DNA from: Flaviaestuariibacter flavus
GTDB taxonomy: Bacteria > Bacteroidota > Bacteroidia > Chitinophagales > Chitinophagaceae
DNA length: 64,000 nucleotides
Direction of reading: 5' to 3'
NCBI RefSeq assembly: GCF_004337505.1
Contig: NZ_SJZI01000050.1
Coordinates: 312,268 to 376,267, forward strand
Below are positions 16,127-24,825 of this stretch, piece by piece. The translations under genes were made by a program, and so were the position numbers. The notes below the pieces were generated by a model. The model was not told the origin of the DNA. It worked only from the letters and a program-made list of their open reading frames with translations, and did not search any database. The stretch's first letter is position 1; each line of letters starts with the position of its first letter.

Positions 16127-16879
16127 ATGAAAAAAGAGCAGAAAAAGCAAATGCAATCCCTCTACGTCGAGCTCGTAAAGCTGCAGAAGGAGGTCATCGC
16201 CTCGGGGCTCAAGCTCCTGTTGATCCTCGAGGGGCGCGACGCCGCCGGCAAGGACGGCACGGTAAAGCGGATCATCAGGCACCTGAGCCCGCGGGAGACA
16301 CGCGTGGTGGCCCTCAACAAGCCCTCCGACCGCCAGCAGAGCCAGTGGTACTTCCAGCGCTTCAGCAAATTCCTGCCCGCCAGCGGCGAGTTCGTCATCT
16401 TCAACCGCAGCTGGTACAACCGCGCCGGGGTGGAAAAGGTGATGGGCTTTTGCACCGAGGCAGAATACCAGGCTTTCTTCAAAGAGGTGGAGCTCTTCGA
16501 GCGCATGCTCACCGACTCCGGCATCATCCTCCTCAAGTATTACCTCGACATCAGCAAGGAAGAGCAGGCCGCCCGCCTCGCCGACCGCCGCGAAGACCCG
16601 CTGAAGCAGTGGAAGATCAGCCCGATCGACGAAAAGGCCCAGCGGCTGTGGGACGAATACTCCGCCGCCCGCAACAAGATGCTGCGCAAGACCAGCTTCG
16701 ACCGCGCACCCTGGTACGTGGCCAACGCCGAAGACAAGAACGAAATGCACATTGCCCTCATTTCCCACCTGCTCCGCCACGTGGAGTACGGCGGCAAGGA
16801 CCCGGAAGTGCTCGGGCACAAAAGCAAGCTGGTGTACCCGGCTACGCAGGAGCACCTGGAGCAGGAGCTGTACCGGTAA
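16127..16879 (+). CDS. ppk2: Polyphosphate kinase 2 family protein
   Basis: 250 residues. Walker A-like loop E-G-R-D-A-A-G-K-D-G-T (about 36-46) and lid/Walker B region F-N-R-S-W-Y-N-R-A-G-V-E are diagnostic of PPK2, which transfers phosphate between polyphosphate and nucleoside mono- or diphosphates. One-domain length matches the family. A conserved K-Y-Y-L-D-I-S-K-E-E-Q segment and a D-R-A-P-W-Y motif are also present. The subclass (NDP or NMP acceptor) cannot be settled by eye. No operon partner; cytoplasmic. It may adjust the nucleotide pool or phosphate storage under stress. Confidence 0.93.
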   Translation: MKKEQKKQMQSLYVELVKLQKEVIASGLKLLLILEGRDAAGKDGTVKRIIRHLSPRETRVVALNKPSDRQQSQWYFQRFSKFLPASGEFVIFNRSWYNRAGVEKVMGFCTEAEYQAFFKEVELFERMLTDSGIILLKYYLDISKEEQAARLADRREDPLKQWKISPIDEKAQRLWDEYSAARNKMLRKTSFDRAPWYVANAEDKNEMHIALISHLLRHVEYGGKDPEVLGHKSKLVYPATQEHLEQELYR

Positions 16880-16955
16880 GGGAGAGTAAGAGCCAGGAGC
16901 ATCTTTTCTTACCTGGTTGCGCTGCGCCCGAGCGCAGTGCCGGCACCTTAACTTT

Positions 16956-17327
16956 ATGAGCATGACCACCGAGCTGCGCTCCATCATCCCCGTATTGCCT
17001 TCCGCCGACATCGCCCGCGACATTAACTGGTATGCCGCCCACACCGGCTTCACACACCGCTACTCCGACGGCATGTACGCCGTGCTCCAGCGCGACGGGC
17101 TCGTGCTGCACCTGCAGTGGCATGCCGACACGCCCGGCGATCCGCTGCTCGGCGGATCGGTGATCCGGGTCTGGGTTAAGAACATCAGGCCCCTCTTCGA
17201 TGAGTTCGTACAGCGCGGCACCGTTGCCGCCGATGACTTCCGCGCCAGCACACCCTGGGGCACCAACGAGTTCGGATTTTTCGATCCCAATAAGAATGCG
17301 GTGTTCCTGTTTGAAGACTGCGGGTGA
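16956..17327 (+). CDS. VOC superfamily (glyoxalase/bleomycin-resistance-like) protein
   Basis: 123 residues from ATG 16956. An in-frame ATG 39 bp upstream adds residues that do not fit the fold. The pattern is that of a bleomycin-resistance-type VOC protein: I-P-V-L-P-S-A-D-I start, W-Y strand, a V-L-Q-R-D-G-L-V-L-H-L-Q segment and a C-terminal P-W-G-T-N-E-F-G-F-F-D-P-N-K-N segment. The family binds small hydrophobic or thiol-reactive molecules, often as a dimer. Ligand unknown; no operon partner. Confidence 0.85.
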   Translation: MSMTTELRSIIPVLPSADIARDINWYAAHTGFTHRYSDGMYAVLQRDGLVLHLQWHADTPGDPLLGGSVIRVWVKNIRPLFDEFVQRGTVAADDFRASTPWGTNEFGFFDPNKNAVFLFEDCG

Positions 17328-17350
17328 AAGGCAGCCGCGCAATACAAGCC

Positions 17351-17420
17351 GTCATCGCGGGCACACGAAGCAATCGCAGGTGCCGTTGGACGCGATCCCG
17401 ATGCTGCGCATCGGGATGAC
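17351..17420. repeat. Related imperfect palindrome/hairpin
   Basis: GTCATCGCGGGC...GAAGCAATCGC resembles the left arm of the long palindromes, and the right end holds a perfect 10-bp hairpin (ATCCCGATGC with a 3-base loop, 17395-17417). Probably a degenerate member of the same or a sister repeat family. The spacer 17328-18196 contains no intact gene, only this element, palindrome copy 2 and a receiver remnant. Confidence 0.45.
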
Positions 17421-17564
17421 AAGAAGCAAAAGAGGATTTAGCGGGCGGCCCGACAGGCATTTCCCGGCCCGCAGCGCCACCACGGGCCGCCTCATTGTTT
17501 TCCCTTGCCCCTGTCATCCCGGTCGCAGGGAACGGGGATCTTAAACCCTTACTCCTTCAGGGCC

Positions 17565-17704
17565 GTCATTGCGAGGGACGGAACGAAGTGGAGTCCCGAA
17601 GCAATCTCCCCATCTATGGCACTGCCCTATCCCGAAGCAAAGGGTGTCCCCATAGAAAGGGAGATTGCTTCGTCGTCTCCTTACAGTCGCCTCCTCGCAA
17701 TGAC
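17565..17704. repeat. MITE/REP-like long palindrome, copy 2
   Basis: 140-bp imperfect palindrome with the same outer 12-bp arms as copy 1 (17565-17576 and 17693-17704) and the same GAAGCAATCTCCCCATCTATGG inner arm. The loop sequence has diverged. Confidence 0.85.
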
Positions 17705-17820
17705 GGCATTATTAGGGCGGCCGGGTTCTCTGCTCCCTTCTCCGCTCCGGAGAGGGGCTGGGGGTGAGGTCACTCGCCTCCTCGCAATGACGACTACTAA
17801 AGAGGGCTTGCCTGCCCGCA

Positions 17821-17961
17821 TCTTTTGTCAAACAAACCATCAGCCCCGTAGACGCCCAGCGGATGGACGCCTACGCCATTCCCTACCTCACCAAGCCCGG
17901 GTCTTTCCAGGAGCTTTGCACGACGCTGGAGAAGCTGATCGAGGAGATCGGGGGGAATTAA
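17821..17961 (+). pseudogene. C-terminal fragment of a response-regulator receiver domain
   Basis: 47 codons ending in TAA translate to a stretch with I-P-Y-L-T-K-P-G-S-F-Q-E-L and L-E-K-L-I-E-E-I, matching the last strand (with conserved Lys-Pro) and helix of a CheY-like receiver. No start codon and no N-terminal half (acidic pocket, phospho-Asp) are seen upstream, where palindromic repeat sequence lies instead. I read it as the tail of a deleted gene. Confidence 0.65.
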
Positions 17962-18196
17962 GCAGTCGGTACAAACGAAAGAACGCCGGACCGGTTCTCC
18001 TGGCAACCACCCACCGCGGATACCACTACGACGAATTCGACCGCACCATCATACCCGTTACCGGGCTCGAGATGGGCCTCGTGCGAATGAAGCCAGGGAG
18101 CGGGCAGGCCCGGCCGGCGCGGCGCACCCCGAAATACAGCCGCTCCGGACCACCCGGCACAAACCGGGACGATGGCCGGTACTTACTGCAGCATTA

Positions 18197-19240
18197 TTAA
18201 AGCGTCGGTTGAACCAGGGGCAGCAAAACGGTCAGTTGCCATCCGCGGTCGCCCTCACGGGCCAGCGAAACCCTGCCGTTCATGTAGGCGACCCGTTGGC
18301 GCACATCCGCCAGGGCGGGTATATACGCATCAGGTAGCGCACCTTCATGACTTGCCCGGCCGGTTATTTGCAGGCGGGCACTGTCCTGCTCCTTTTCCAC
18401 ACGGATGCTCACTTCATCAACCGGAGAGCCCCTTTCAATGGCGCCCAGCACCTCCTGGCAGATCCTGAAAAAGTCCAGGGAGGCCTCCTGCGTCAGCAGG
18501 CCCGGCTCGAGGCGGCAGTGGAGCGAGCAGCGAATGCCTTTCAGCGTACTGAACTCGCGGCACAGCACGGCCAGGGTTTCTTTCAGTCCAAGGTCTTCGA
18601 GCATCGCCGGGCTGAAGGAGAACGCTATTTCCCGGATCGTATGGATCATGCGCTCCGTAAGACTGGAAATGTGGGCCATCCGGGCACGGGCGCTTTCCGG
18701 GAGCTCGTCCTGCCAGCTGCTCAGCCAATCGGTATTCATTTTGATCAAGGAAGCCAGCTGGGCCAGTTCTTCGTGCAGTTCAACGGCCACGTATTTCCGG
18801 TCGCGCTCCATGGTTTGTTTGAAATACCGCGCGAGGCTTTCGAACTCCTTGTAGCGTTCTTCCATTTCCTGCTCCAGTATCTTCTTTTCGGTGATGTCTT
18901 TGGCAATGGCAAATACTACTTCCTGTTCCGGGAAGTAAACAGAGGTCCATTGCAGCCACACGACCTTGCCGCTTTTGGCCAGATAGCGGTTCTGAAAGTT
19001 GGTCAGTGTCTCCCCGGCCAGCAGCTTTTCGCGTTTGGCGCCCGTGCGCTCGCGGTCGTCCGGGTGTATAAAAGTGGCAATTGGCTGGCTGAAGAGCTCT
19101 TCCTCCGAATATTCCAGCTTAGCCGCCACCGCGTTGTTTACTTTCTTGAAATAACCGTCCCTGCCGGCGATGCAAACGAGGTCCGGTGTTCGCTCAAAAA
19201 AGCTGCTAATGTCGAAGTCGCTGGTTTTCAGTGGGAGCAT
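18197..19240 (-). CDS. PAS sensor kinase-like protein with degenerate ATPase domain
   Basis: 347 residues, soluble. An N-terminal PAS domain (about 10-125) has typical L-V-C-I-A-G-R-D-G-Y-F and a PAC tail with D-I-T-E-K-K. A coiled coil leads to a HisKA_3-like helix with V-E-L-H156-E-E-L-A-Q, so the phospho-acceptor His is present. The ATPase-like C-terminus has lost its key motifs: the N-box is Q-E-V-L-G-A-I-E-R-G (no Asn), the D-x-G-x-G position reads I-T-G-R-A-S, and no G-L-G-L lid remains. It likely cannot bind ATP normally and may act as a sensor/adaptor or be decaying. No regulator gene is adjacent. Confidence 0.85.
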   Translation of the reverse strand: MLPLKTSDFDISSFFERTPDLVCIAGRDGYFKKVNNAVAAKLEYSEEELFSQPIATFIHPDDRERTGAKREKLLAGETLTNFQNRYLAKSGKVVWLQWTSVYFPEQEVVFAIAKDITEKKILEQEMEERYKEFESLARYFKQTMERDRKYVAVELHEELAQLASLIKMNTDWLSSWQDELPESARARMAHISSLTERMIHTIREIAFSFSPAMLEDLGLKETLAVLCREFSTLKGIRCSLHCRLEPGLLTQEASLDFFRICQEVLGAIERGSPVDEVSIRVEKEQDSARLQITGRASHEGALPDAYIPALADVRQRVAYMNGRVSLAREGDRGWQLTVLLPLVQPTL

Positions 19241-19345
19241 CCCACAAATTTACCCCGGAAAGGGGTTGCAGGGAGCCGCCTTTCCGCGAACCATGCAAAC
19301 TGTTCCGGTACAAATGAAACAGGTACTTGCAGGTCGTCGGAAAAG

Positions 19346-19377
19346 CACAAAGCCGAACGATTTCGTTCGGCTTTGTG
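19346..19377 (-). terminator. Terminator of tricorn-like gene
   Basis: Perfect 15-bp stem (CACAAAGCCGAACGA and complement) with a 2-base centre, 19 bp beyond the protease stop codon. It separates that gene from the PAS kinase gene. Confidence 0.8.
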
Positions 19378-19395
19378 TGTAAGGGATGGCATTGC

Positions 19396-22300
19396 TTATG
19401 GCCGCATCGTCTTCACGGGCGCCTTCGGCTGCGGTGCCTGCGGCAGCGGGTGGGCCTTCAGTTCATCCAGCGCAATCTGGATCGCTTTCTCCAGCTGCGG
19501 GTCGTGGCCGGCGATAACGGCGGAGGGCCACTGCTCCACCTCCACGTCGGGCGGTGTACCCACGTTTTCGATGCCGAAGCCCTTCTCGTCGAAGAAGGCT
19601 ACGTTGGGAGCGGTCACCACGCCGCCGTCGATGAACTCGGGGTAGCCGAGCACACCCACGAGGCCGCCCCAGGTGGTCTTGCCCACGAGGGTGCCCAGCC
19701 TGGCCTGGCGGAACAGGTAGGGGAGGTAGTCGCCACCCGAGCCGGCGGTCTCGTCAATCAGCATCACCTTGGGTCCCTGGATGGAGGCGTTGGGCGCCTT
19801 CTGGTCTTTGCCGTAGCGGTAGCGCCAGTACGAGTTGAGCGGCCGCTTCAGCAGGTCGATATAGTAGTCGGCCAGCTGCCCGCCGCCATTGAAGCGCTCG
19901 TCCACGATGATGCCGGCCTTGTTGGCCTGCGGGTAGAAGTACCGCTTGAAATATTCGTGGCCGAGGGCCGCGGTGTTGGGCACGTACACGTAGGCGATCT
20001 GCCCGTTGGTGGCCTCATTCACCTTGCGCATATTGCCTTCCACCCAGTCGCGGTTGCGGAGCGCCGCCTCGCTGGCCACGGGCACCACCTTCACGGTACG
20101 CGTATTGGCGCCGTCGGCGGAGGAAGCCACGGTGAGGGTCACGATCTTGTCGGCCGTGTTTTCGAAGTAGCTGTAGAAATTCTTGTCGGCCGTTACGTCG
20201 GCGCCGTTCACCTTCAGGATGAAGTCGCCCACCTGCACGTTGGCGCCCGGCTCGGTCAGCGGCGAGCGCAGCTCGGGTGTCCAGTTGAGACCGCCGTAGA
20301 TCTTCTTGATGCGGTAGCGGTTGCCCACGGTCTCATAGTCGGCACCCAGCAGGCCGCCCGGCACCGTCTCCGGATTGGCGCGGCGGTCGCCGGCGGCATC
20401 AAAGCGGTGATGGCCCACGGAGAGCTCGCTGAACATCCACTGCATCACGCGGTAGAGGTCGTTGTTGCTCGCAACATCCGGCAGCAGCGCTTCGTACTTT
20501 TTCTTCATCGCCGCCCAGTTCACCCCGTGCATATTGGGATCGTAAAAGAAGTCGCGGTTCACGCGCCAGGCTTCGTTGAAGATGTTCTTCCATTCTTCCT
20601 TCGGATTGATCTTCACCTGCAGCGCCGCGGTGTTGATCATCGACTCGGGCACGGGCTTCTGGCCGGTGGCGGCGATGCCCCATTTGCCTTTCGTAACAAA
20701 GAGGGTCTTCTCGCCCTTGGCCGCGATGTTGTAGCCGTCGGCGGGCATGATGCTTTCCTCCTTGCGCTTTTTGAGCGAATACATATTGAGCATCGTGGGC
20801 GTGGCGTTGTGCGGCGCGGCGGCGAGGTAAAAGAGCTCGCCTTCCTTTACGGCCGATAGCGAACTAAAGCGCCCCTTCGCCAGCGGCAGCGGCACGATGC
20901 GGTTCTGGATGCCATCCCAGTCGATGCGGAGGCGGGTGCGGCTCGAGTCGGCTTTGTAGGGTGCCTTGGTGGTGCTGTCGGGGATCAGCTCCAGCTCGTT
21001 CTCCTTGGCAAAGGGCGAGGGCACGCTCTTTTGCAGGGTGATGAGGTAGATGCCGTTGGTGGATTCCATGTCGTTGTTCGACTGGTCGAACCAGTTCACC
21101 ACCGGGCCCGCGTCGGTGCTGCTCAGCACGTAGAGGTATTTGCCCGAAGGATCGAAGGTGGGTTCGGTAACGTTGGAGAGCGCATCGGTAACGGGGCTTG
21201 ACTTGCCCTCGGCCAGCGAGTAGATCCAGGCGCGCTCGAAGTTGGTTTCGGTGATGGTGGTGTAGGCGATGTGATTGGCATCGGCCGACCAGCTGCCGAA
21301 CAGGTCGCGGAAGGTGCCGGGCACAAAGTGCGTGTCTTCGGCGATCCTGGTCACCTTGCCCGTGGTTACATCGGCCATATAGAGGCGGCGGCCGTTGTCC
21401 ACAAAGGCGATCTTCTTACTGTCGGGCGACCAGTGCGGGGCATTGTAAAAGCCCGAGCCATTCGGTTTGATCACGCGCGTTTCGCCGCTGCCGTCCTGGT
21501 TCTTCACGTGCAGCTCGTATTCACCGGATGCGTCGCTGAAATAGCAAATGAGCTTTCCGTCGGGCGACCAGGAAGGCGACTTTTCATGCACGCCCGGGGT
21601 GTTGGTGAGGTTGAACACGTCGCCCTTCTGCGCGGGCAGGGTGAGGATCTCGCCGCGGTAATCCATCACCACGCGGGCGCCCGAGGGAGAGATGTCGCCG
21701 CCGCGGATGTACTGCTCGCCCTTCACGTAGCGCTCGCGCTGGTCGAGCAGGTCGGCGGCGATGCCGATTTTCAATTTAGATGCATTGCCGGTGGCCGGGT
21801 TGAGCAGGTGCAGGTATCCGGCCTGGGAGAACACGATGGCGTCATTGCTGCCCTCGAGGCTGGAGACGGGGAAGTCGGTGAATTTGGTATGCTGGGTAAC
21901 AGCCTTCGTGGCCACATCGTAGCTGTAGATGTTGAATTCCCCGTTGCGGTCGCTGCGGAAGTACACCTTGTTGCCTTTCCACACCGGCTTGGAGTCGTTG
22001 GCGCCCCCCTTGGGTTTGGGGATCTCGGTTACGTTGTGCGATTTGGTGTCGTACACCCAGATGCGCGACGCGGTGCCGCCACGGTAGTTCTTCCACTGCT
22101 CAAAGCGGTCGGGGATGGTGGTGTAGGCGATGCTGTTGCCGTCGGGACTGTAGGAGGCCCAGAAGGCGTTGGGGATGGGCAGCTGCTGCTCGGCGCCGGT
22201 TTGTATATCTACGGTATAGAGCTGGTAGTAGCGGTTGGTGAAGGAGCTGCGCTGCGAGGCGAAGAGGATCTTCCTGCCGTCGGGGGTGAAGTCGCGCACG

Positions 22301-22641
22301 AGGTCGGCGCCCGGGTGCCAGGTAAGACGGCGGGGCACGCCGCCGGCCGCGGGCACCACAAATACGTCGGTGTTGCCGTCGTACTGCGCCGTGAAGGCGA
22401 TGGTGCTGCCGTCGGGCGAGAACACGGGGTTCGACTCGGCGCCTTCGCTGACGGTGATGCGGCGCGGGTAGGAGCCGTCGCGGGCCGCTACCCAGAGGTC
22501 TTCGGCGTAGATGAAGGCGATGGCATTCTTGCTGACGGCGGGTTGCCAGAGGAGGCGGGTGTCCGTCGTGTTCTGCGCGGATGCCGGCGCGGCGGCCGCC
22601 AGCAGGAGGGCGGCCAGCAGGGAGCGTTGTGGGTTAAGCAT
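19396..22641 (-). CDS. Tricorn-type protease (S41 family), exported
   Basis: 1081 residues from ATG 22641, chosen because it yields a signal peptide (hydrophobic Leu/Ala stretch ending A-S-A-Q near 23). Two WD40/PD40-type propellers fill the N-terminal 650 residues with many S-P-D-G-x motifs. Then come the tricorn core: L-S-V-G-H744-H745 region, a PDZ domain (about 780-890) and the C2 domain with D-E-T-A-G-S968-G-G-D, the nucleophile Ser. The numbering is close to archaeal tricorn (His746, Ser965), supporting orthology. Tricorn degrades oligopeptides. The signal peptide points to the periplasm, unlike cytoplasmic archaeal tricorn. Single gene flanked by its own terminator. Confidence 0.93.
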   Translation of the reverse strand: MLNPQRSLLAALLLAAAAPASAQNTTDTRLLWQPAVSKNAIAFIYAEDLWVAARDGSYPRRITVSEGAESNPVFSPDGSTIAFTAQYDGNTDVFVVPAAGGVPRRLTWHPGADLVRDFTPDGRKILFASQRSSFTNRYYQLYTVDIQTGAEQQLPIPNAFWASYSPDGNSIAYTTIPDRFEQWKNYRGGTASRIWVYDTKSHNVTEIPKPKGGANDSKPVWKGNKVYFRSDRNGEFNIYSYDVATKAVTQHTKFTDFPVSSLEGSNDAIVFSQAGYLHLLNPATGNASKLKIGIAADLLDQRERYVKGEQYIRGGDISPSGARVVMDYRGEILTLPAQKGDVFNLTNTPGVHEKSPSWSPDGKLICYFSDASGEYELHVKNQDGSGETRVIKPNGSGFYNAPHWSPDSKKIAFVDNGRRLYMADVTTGKVTRIAEDTHFVPGTFRDLFGSWSADANHIAYTTITETNFERAWIYSLAEGKSSPVTDALSNVTEPTFDPSGKYLYVLSSTDAGPVVNWFDQSNNDMESTNGIYLITLQKSVPSPFAKENELELIPDSTTKAPYKADSSRTRLRIDWDGIQNRIVPLPLAKGRFSSLSAVKEGELFYLAAAPHNATPTMLNMYSLKKRKEESIMPADGYNIAAKGEKTLFVTKGKWGIAATGQKPVPESMINTAALQVKINPKEEWKNIFNEAWRVNRDFFYDPNMHGVNWAAMKKKYEALLPDVASNNDLYRVMQWMFSELSVGHHRFDAAGDRRANPETVPGGLLGADYETVGNRYRIKKIYGGLNWTPELRSPLTEPGANVQVGDFILKVNGADVTADKNFYSYFENTADKIVTLTVASSADGANTRTVKVVPVASEAALRNRDWVEGNMRKVNEATNGQIAYVYVPNTAALGHEYFKRYFYPQANKAGIIVDERFNGGGQLADYYIDLLKRPLNSYWRYRYGKDQKAPNASIQGPKVMLIDETAGSGGDYLPYLFRQARLGTLVGKTTWGGLVGVLGYPEFIDGGVVTAPNVAFFDEKGFGIENVGTPPDVEVEQWPSAVIAGHDPQLEKAIQIALDELKAHPLPQAPQPKAPVKTMRP

Positions 22642-23030
22642 GTGGTATGTGTTGGCGTGAATGGTAGGAGCGGGCGCGAAAGATGGTTGATGCGACTTCC
22701 GGCCGCGTACAACAAAATACGGCGAATAAAACAAGCAGCGTAGCCGGGAAAAAGAAAAGCCCGGTATTGCTACCAGGCCGTTCTAAAGTTTTAATAGGGA
22801 GATGCCAAAGCTAGGTGTTCCGGTTTATCGTAGCGAAACGATTTGGGCTTAATGCGGGTTATCACTTAGTTGTTTCCGGTAGTCGGGTGCAACCGGAACG
22901 CTTCTTTTACCAGCGTGCGGAAGGTGGCCGGGAGCTGTGCTGGCGCTTCGGGGATACGGTCCGGCTAGCAGGGAAATGCCGGCTTGCAAAAAAAATCCCG
23001 CAAAAAAACGCGAAACCGGTTAGTTGCGCT
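22642..23030. other. Spacer without recognisable gene
   Basis: About 390 bp between the divergent tricorn and ArsR genes. No ORF with convincing composition and no RNA gene seen. It presumably holds the tricorn promoter (minus strand) and the upstream part of the ArsR promoter. Confidence 0.5.
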
Positions 23031-23038
23031 TATATTTG
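23031..23038 (+). promoter_or_regulatory. -7 promoter element of arsR-SRPBCC operon
   Basis: TATATTTG matches TAnnTTTG exactly. It would give a transcript start near 23045 and a leader of about 28 nt before ATG 23073. No clear -33 element. Confidence 0.5.
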
Positions 23039-23072
23039 CAACTGAATGGTTTCACAATTAAAAACCGGCAAC

Positions 23073-23393
23073 ATGCGACGCGACATATTCCAGGCCATTG
23101 CAGACCCCACGCGGCGGGCGATCCTGACGCTGATTGCCCTGCAGGCGATGACGCCCAATGCCATCGCCGAAAATTTCAACAGCACCCGGCAGGCCATTTC
23201 CAAGCACCTCCGCATCCTTACGGAATGCGACCTGGTGAAGCCCGAGCAGCAGGGCCGCGAGATCTATTATTCACTTGAACTGAAGAAAATGAAGGAGATC
23301 GACAAGTGGCTGGAGCAGTTCCGGAAACTCTGGGAAACCCGTTACAATCAACTCGACGACGTATTATCAAACCTTAAAAAATCAAAGAAATGA
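23073..23393 (+). CDS. ArsR-family winged-helix regulator
   Basis: 106 residues. I take ATG 23073 ([15 protein letters not shown]) because the family begins this way and because the ATG at 23046 would be at the predicted transcript start. Winged helix with recognition helix [13 protein letters not shown] and wing G-R-E-I-Y-Y-S-L. It lacks the metal-binding Cys motifs of classic ArsR/SmtB, so it belongs to the group paired with AHSA1/SRPBCC proteins. It overlaps the downstream gene by 4 bp (ATGA) and likely represses its own operon. Confidence 0.92.
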   Translation: MRRDIFQAIADPTRRAILTLIALQAMTPNAIAENFNSTRQAISKHLRILTECDLVKPEQQGREIYYSLELKKMKEIDKWLEQFRKLWETRYNQLDDVLSNLKKSKK

Positions 23394-23893
23394 CAACCGA
23401 TCTGCTGTTCGATTTCATCGTAGACAAGGAAGCCAGGACGGCTACTATCACGCGGGAGTTTGCCGCCGAGCCTTCCCTTGTATGGGACGCGTACACCAAG
23501 CCGGAGCTGCTCGACCAATGGTGGGCGCCGAAACCCTGGTCTTCGCGAACGAAGGTGATGGACTTCAAGCCCGGCGGCCGCCGGTTCTATGCCATGGTAA
23601 GCCCCGAGGGCGTAGAGCGCTGGTCGCTGCAGCAGTATCTGTCCATTTCCCCGAAGACGCACTTCAAGCTGCTCAACACGTTTGCCGACGAGCACGAAAA
23701 CCCCGAATTGCCCGGCTCGGAGTGGGACCTGCATTTCAGCGAGCTGGAGAACGGCAATACGCTGGTGCGTGTCTCCATCTACAACGAATCGCGTGAGCGG
23801 ATGGAAAAAATGCTGGAGATGGGCTTCAGGGAAGGCTTCACCATGACGCAGAAAAACCTGGAAGAGCTGCTGGCGCGCTTGTCGGGGAAATAG
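23390..23893 (+). CDS. AHSA1/SRPBCC domain protein
   Basis: 167 residues. An SRPBCC (START-like) fold is indicated by [22 protein letters not shown], a motif shared by AHSA1-type ligand-binding proteins. The C-terminal helix has [17 protein letters not shown]. It binds hydrophobic ligands in other families; the ligand here is unknown. Translationally coupled to the ArsR gene and followed by a terminator. Confidence 0.92.
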   Translation: MTTDLLFDFIVDKEARTATITREFAAEPSLVWDAYTKPELLDQWWAPKPWSSRTKVMDFKPGGRRFYAMVSPEGVERWSLQQYLSISPKTHFKLLNTFADEHENPELPGSEWDLHFSELENGNTLVRVSIYNESRERMEKMLEMGFREGFTMTQKNLEELLARLSGK

Positions 23894-23931
23894 CTTTCTG
23901 CCTTGTTTTAAAGAAAACAAATGCGAAACAG

Positions 23932-23960
23932 AAAGGTCGAACCATTGGTTCGACCTTTTT
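23932..23960. terminator. Bidirectional terminator
   Basis: 12-bp stem AAAGGTCGAACC and complement with a 3-base loop and T-run. It lies between the convergent SRPBCC (+) and FMN reductase (-) genes and can serve both. Confidence 0.9.
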
Positions 23961-23970
23961 TATATTAAGC

Positions 23971-24534
23971 TTAGTTCGTCTCCATTCGTCGCCTGGCTTC
24001 CACGCACCAGAAAAACTCGTCCAAAAATGTTTTGACCCTTTTGTCTGTTATTTCCTTTTCTGCGGGAACTCCATTTTCATCGTAGGCGTTCTGCACTGTA
24101 GGCACACGATAAACGGCAGGGGCGACCCAAGCGCCAATCTTCAGAAATGTAAATGACAAAGAAGTCCCTACCTGTGAACCACCGAACGAACCTGCCGAAA
24201 CAGTAGAAATTCCAACCGGCTTTCTTTTCCATTCGGCATATAAAAGGTCAACGGCATTTTTCACGGCTGCCGGGTAACCACCATTGTATTCCGGTGTTAC
24301 CACGATGACACCATCAGCCTCCTTTATTTTCTCTGCAAATTGTAGAACATTATCGGGTTGGTTTTGCAGGTATTGCAATCGTTCGCTAAATAGTGGGAAC
24401 TGGTACTCGTACAGGTCCAGGATTTCCACATTGCCAAGCTTATTGTCCGCGATGTACTTTTTCAGATATAACGCAACCCGGTGACTTTTCCTTCCTGTTC
24501 TGACGCTTCCGGAAATAATGACGATGTTATACAT
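23971..24534 (-). CDS. NAD(P)H-dependent FMN reductase
   Basis: 187 residues. Flavodoxin-like fold: I-S-G-S-V-R-T-G-R phosphate-binding loop at the N-terminus and T-P-E-Y-N-G-G-Y-P-A-A-V-K-N-A-V-D flavin loop (about 80-96), diagnostic of the FMN_red family of quinone/flavin/azo reductases. Cytoplasmic. Last gene of the AT-richer minus-strand block; the preceding SDR relic separates it from the esterase. Likely role in two-electron reduction of quinones or electrophiles (family knowledge; substrate not determined). Confidence 0.92.
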   Translation of the reverse strand: MYNIVIISGSVRTGRKSHRVALYLKKYIADNKLGNVEILDLYEYQFPLFSERLQYLQNQPDNVLQFAEKIKEADGVIVVTPEYNGGYPAAVKNAVDLLYAEWKRKPVGISTVSAGSFGGSQVGTSLSFTFLKIGAWVAPAVYRVPTVQNAYDENGVPAEKEITDKRVKTFLDEFFWCVEARRRMETN

Positions 24535-24554
24535 GGCACTTTCAAATGTTTAAT

Positions 24555-24825
24555 TTACGAAGCTGATTGCATATCGTTATCAATCGGCAACAATTGTCCG
24601 GAGGTCGATTTGCCGCATCGGATGCGAGAAATACCGCTAGCACTGCAATGTCTTTGGGGTCAGCAAATTGTTTAATCGACCGCACTTGCATGGTATTTCT
24701 GCTTCCAAGTCACCCAGGGCATAAAAAGCTTTTGCAATTTCTTTCCCGATACCTGCTGCGCCTGCTGTGATGGAAATCCTTTTGTTCACGAAACCTATTT
24801 TGATTGTTATTACTGCGCGCTTCAA
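24555..24825 (-). pseudogene. Short-chain dehydrogenase/reductase relic
   Basis: The minus-strand 5' part encodes an SDR N-terminus (G-A-A-G-I-G-K-E-I-A-K-A-F-Y-A-L-G, the Rossmann glycine motif). This is followed within about 70 bp by an SDR C-terminus (F-A-D-P-K-D-I-A-V-L-A-V-F-L-A-S-D), whose frame then shifts to one reading S-G-Q-L-L-P-I-D-N-D before TAA at 24555-24557. The central about 170 residues, including the Y-x-x-x-K catalytic motif, are gone. An internal deletion plus frameshift explains this. Confidence 0.8.

Noticed and set aside
17962..18196. Continuation of the receiver remnant into an effector domain
   Set aside because: The frame stops at 17961 and no DNA-binding domain motif is recognised in the following 230 bp.
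21271..22743. 490-codon open frame on the plus strand
   Set aside because: Antisense to the tricorn-type protease, which has its complete catalytic set.
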